Source: Lepidostoma basale
Lineage: Eukaryota; Arthropoda; Insecta; Trichoptera; Lepidostomatidae
Length of the DNA stretch: 64,000 nt
Assembly: GCA_022606425.2 (NCBI GenBank)
Contig: JAHDVF020001468.1
Span: forward strand, 2,149,001 to 2,213,000
Direction: 5' to 3'
The notes beneath the pieces are model-generated. The model was not told the origin of the DNA, ran no database searches, and saw only the letters and a program-made list of their open reading frames with translations. Made by a program: the position numbers and the translations under genes. Of this stretch, positions 60,640-64,000 are shown one piece after another. Each line of letters opens with the position of its first letter. The stretch's first letter is position 1.

Positions 60640-61070
60640 ATACTGCAGCGAATGAAAAAAGAAAAATAAATTATCAAGACCATAAAGCTCCGAAAACTGG
60701 AATACTTCGCGCACAATATGAGAAATGATAAATACAAAGTGCTGCACTGATTGTCCAAAGTAAAATTAGCAGAAAACGAACTGTCGAGGTGAAGAATGTC
60801 CTGGTTAGAAAACCTTCTAGAGTGGTTCAGTTGCAGCACAATCAGAAGGTGACAGATCTGAAGAATACGGTGGTTGCTTGATAACATCCCAATTCAACGC
60901 ATTTAGCTTATCATCGCCACATGTGGTCGCGCGTTGTCGTGATGTAACACTACCTATCCAATTTCTGTTTATCAATTCTTGGTCTGTTCTGTTTGGAGCT
61001 GGCGTATCAAAGGTAGAAATAGTCATGATGCTCTCCAACCTCCGATAAGAAAAGAACAACAACAAAAACA
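60640..61070 (-). mobile_element. mariner transposase remnant
   Basis: Minus strand: LNALNWDVIKQPPYSSDLSP then SDCAA, matching the mariner region before the last catalytic Asp; further down NHSRRFSNQDILHLDSSFSA. Frames broken; no inverted repeats found. Confidence 0.65.
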
Positions 61071-61204
61071 AAAATAAGTGGAACGCGAGTGTAAAAAAGT
61101 TTAATTAAAAAAATAACTCTTTATTGCGTTTTTAAAGCATCAATAAAATAAATATTTGATGTCAAAAAACCAACATTTTTGGTAGCCATATTATTCCTTG
61201 TAGA

Positions 61205-62240
61205 TTTAATATTATATTTTAAGGGCTAAATGGCGGTGCACAATGGTTTTCTTGTTCCGACCCTTATGTATGGAAGCGAAGCATGGAACTTGCAAATGAA
61301 GGATGAAAGTAGAATAAATGCAAAATGAGATCTCTTAGACGAATGTATTTAGGTAGTATGTTTACAAGAAATGGGCGAGTGGAGAGTATATTGAAAGAAG
61401 GGTTGGGGCAGGCAACAAAGTGAATGGTGCACTTAAAGTTGTCATCGCGAACAAAAACCTATCCAAAAAAGGTAGAATGGCAGTGCACAATGGTGTTCTT
61501 CTACCGACCCTTATGCATGGAAGCGAAACATGGAACTGGCAAAAGAAGGATGAGAGCAGAATAAATGCAGTAGAAATGAGATCTCTTAGACGAATGTGTG
61601 AATACTCTTTGTATGATGATAAAGTGTCGAATGAAAATATAATAAGTGAATGCGGTGCGAATCAAAGTGTTATGAACAAAATAATGAAAGTAGCATTAAG
61701 ATGGTTTGGACACATGAATATAATGGATGAAGAAAGAATGGTAAAAAAATATATGAAGACTACAGGGGAAAAACAAGGAATGTCAGTAGAAGGTTAATTT
61801 GAATAAATCGAGAATAAAGCTAATCAAAGTCTATATATTTCTTAGCAATTAGCAATCGATTATCTGGCCATAGTCGATGACACACATGATTTTTTAATTT
61901 GAAAATTTTACCGTGGATAGATACGTATAAATGCCGCTAGATGGCATTATTACATTTATTTTGAATTTTAACTGACATTCCTTGTTTTTCCCCTGTAGTC
62001 TTCATATATTAACGATGTAAATGGAACTAGAAATAGAGGAAGACCGAGGAAAACGTGGCACGATCAAATAAATCAAATATTAAACGTCGGCCACGTGAGG
62101 AGTCAAAGAATTCGACGCGCGTGTATGATACGATGTATGAATGTTGAGGAATCGAGAAGAAATATGTCAGGAAAGAAATAAGTGGCAGTGCATTCTTTCT
62201 GCCTACTACTTTGGGTTAGTTAGTTAGTTAGTTAGTTAAA
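61205..62240 (+). mobile_element. LINE 3' fragments, group 1, interrupted by a MITE
   Basis: A short copy (61205-61340) is followed by 61340-61754 ([50 protein letters not shown]) and, after the insertion, 62004-62240 with [23 protein letters not shown] sequence and (TTAG)n. Confidence 0.82.
61755..62003. mobile_element. 249-bp MITE inside a LINE
   Basis: Ends GAAGACTACAGGGGAAAAAC and its complement (inverted repeats about 35 bp). Flanks ATATAT on both sides; related LINE copies at 30060 and 39480 have an uninterrupted site. Confidence 0.8.
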
Positions 62241-62287
62241 AGGCTACATACTGTTATAAGAAAAAAATGTTTTTAAATAAATAAAAT

Positions 62288-62412
62288 TGTATACGATTTA
62301 AATGTATGCGTGGAAAGCAAGTGAAACTACCACATTAAAGGCCCAAAAGGCATTCCATGAATCTGCAATTTTTTTACAATTTGCTGCAAACCAATCCCAT
62401 GGATTGAAACTA
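62288..62412 (+). mobile_element. SINE 3' portion
   Basis: GCGTGGAAAGCAAGTGAAAC through GCTGCAAACCAATCCCATGG to GGATTGAAAC; matches the tail of the minus-strand SINE at 17660. Confidence 0.6.
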
Positions 62413-62849
62413 GCGAATGAGATGGTTTGATAGCAATATAGCCATAGATAACAATAATATGTTATTTTTATCTGAAAAAAAATCTTAACTAATATCAGTT
62501 TGCACATAAAAGAAATTGCCATTACTGCTGAACTTCTGTTGCCAGAAGATCCAAGTCCAAGTCCAAAATAATTGCAGAAAGGATATACCAAGCAAGATTT
62601 CTCCTAAAACTATTAAATATGGTACAGTTTAATATCTAAAGAATATAAAATTCATCCATTTTGTTGAACATCAATGACATGTCTTAATTATTCATTCTTT
62701 GACATTTTTGCTAAACCAACACAATATTACTTACAGCACATTGTCAATATTGAAAATATTGACAATTGACTGACTATGGAATTGATTATTATGTTAAAAG
62801 GTGATCACAGCCTACCTACACGACAAGAGTCAAAATACATTGTAAAAAA

Positions 62850-63125
62850 ACTAACCATCAAGCCGTCTCCCAAAGGGATAAGCAGAGAGAATGGACTGCT
62901 ACACTGTTCTTTCCTGACATACTTCTCTCGCTTCCACAATATTCATACATCGTGTCATGCACGCACGTTGATTTTTCCGACTCCTCACGTGACCGACATT
63001 CATTATTTGATTTATTTGATTGTGGCATTTGATTGCGACATTCATTATTTGACTTATTTGATTTTCCTCGGTCGTCCTCTATTTCTAGATCCGTTAACAT
63101 TGTAAACATATACTTTCTTAATATT
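62850..63125 (-). mobile_element. LINE 3' fragment, group 1
   Basis: AACCATCAAGCCGTCTCCCA then CTCGCTTCCACAATATTCAT; a local duplication of GATTTATTTGATTGTGGCAT-like sequence. Confidence 0.7.
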
Positions 63126-64000
63126 CTGTGATATATGCTTTTAAATTTACAATGTACTTATTCCTTAAATACAGTTATGAATTATGTTATTGTTATTTTC
63201 TGTCTTAAGTCTGCCATATTTCTACCTGTAAAAAAAAATATTGGTACGAATTCTTTATTAAATCCTATATCAAGTTTTTTTTACCAGATATTCTGAATTC
63301 CAGATTCACATTCCTCTGTATTTAATAAAAAACCAATAAACATATATTAAAAAAAAAACTCCTATTTTTATGTACCATTTTCTTTTTAACCAGACTGGCA
63401 CAAGTGTTCTTAAGTTAACAATTATTGTGCATACCAATGTCTTAAGACACATTTTAAGATTTTTGATTATGAGAATATTTACTCAATTGTTCTCACAACT
63501 GAATTGAATTTCAGGTGATCAAATACCACAAAGATAAGATTTCATCCATCAAGATATGATAATGATTTATTCTGTCACTTCTTGATAAAGATTTTCGTAA
63601 AAATAAATGGCTGGAATTTTATAATATCCACATAATATTATAAAAACACATAAAAAAAAATGGTTAAACAATATCTTCCTCTATAATCCACATCCCTACA
63701 AACTGAAATTGTTAATTTGGTTGTATTATATCACATTGCTAGCAGATTTTATTTTCCTTGCAAATATTTTGTTCATGACTCATATTTCTAAATAAGTATT
63801 TATTTTGTTAACTTAGGTGAAAAAATCTCTCGAGTTATCATTAAAAACTTGTAACCTTCCCTGATAATATGGACATGTGTACATATGTATATACATACAC
63901 ATGTATAATCGACTTTAAGCCATTTTGCCTTTGAATAAGTAGTGCAAAATGATTGTCTTTATACCTGTATTGTTCTCTCTAAAGAATCAGATAACAGAAT
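63126..64000. other. intergenic, no features
   Basis: AT-rich with long A runs (63340-63360). A short block CACAAAGATAAGAT at 63528 also occurs at 27670. No gene seen to the window end. Confidence 0.5.

Overview
The window is an AT-rich, intron-rich arthropod (almost certainly insect) chromosome segment. It holds two multi-exon genes on the plus strand, embedded in dense transposable-element debris. The exon chains below were built by hand from splice sites and reading-frame continuity; both close without a frame break.

Region 1 (578-25685) is the 3' two thirds of an ABC subfamily C transporter most like the sulfonylurea receptor Sur: 17 exons, about 1,186 residues. It runs from the last helices of transmembrane domain 1 through NBD1, a basic/serine-rich linker, transmembrane domain 2 and NBD2 to the stop. 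The 5' exons lie before the window.

Region 2 (30689-56819) is a complete coding sequence for a cGMP-dependent protein kinase, probably the Pkg21D class rather than foraging: 10 exons, 703 residues. It has a short first exon, a 12.6-kb first intron, a proline-rich N-terminus, a pseudosubstrate-like site, two cyclic-nucleotide-binding domains, an AGC kinase domain and the AGC tail. The two genes are head-to-tail about 5 kb apart. About 7 kb after the kinase gene contains only repeats.

Introns and spacers are filled with 5'-truncated LINE 3' ends (at least nine groups, many with TTAG-type or GAA-type tails), a tRNA-derived SINE, hAT, piggyBac-like (TTAA), pogo-like and Tc1/mariner-like non-autonomous DNA elements, palindromic elements and a 10-bp minisatellite.

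The most interesting signal is a set of about 28 short structured repeats in five families. They share the layout CTGANGA - one extra base - stem - GAAA - short palindrome - TC, which is the order of a type I hammerhead ribozyme with a tiny palindromic stem III. Several copies keep an intact core and at least two have a two-part stem I. They often occur as head-to-head pairs inside the introns. They look like retrozyme- or Penelope-like-element-derived hammerheads, but with an extra base between A9 and stem II, and some families carry altered cores, so self-cleavage is unproven.
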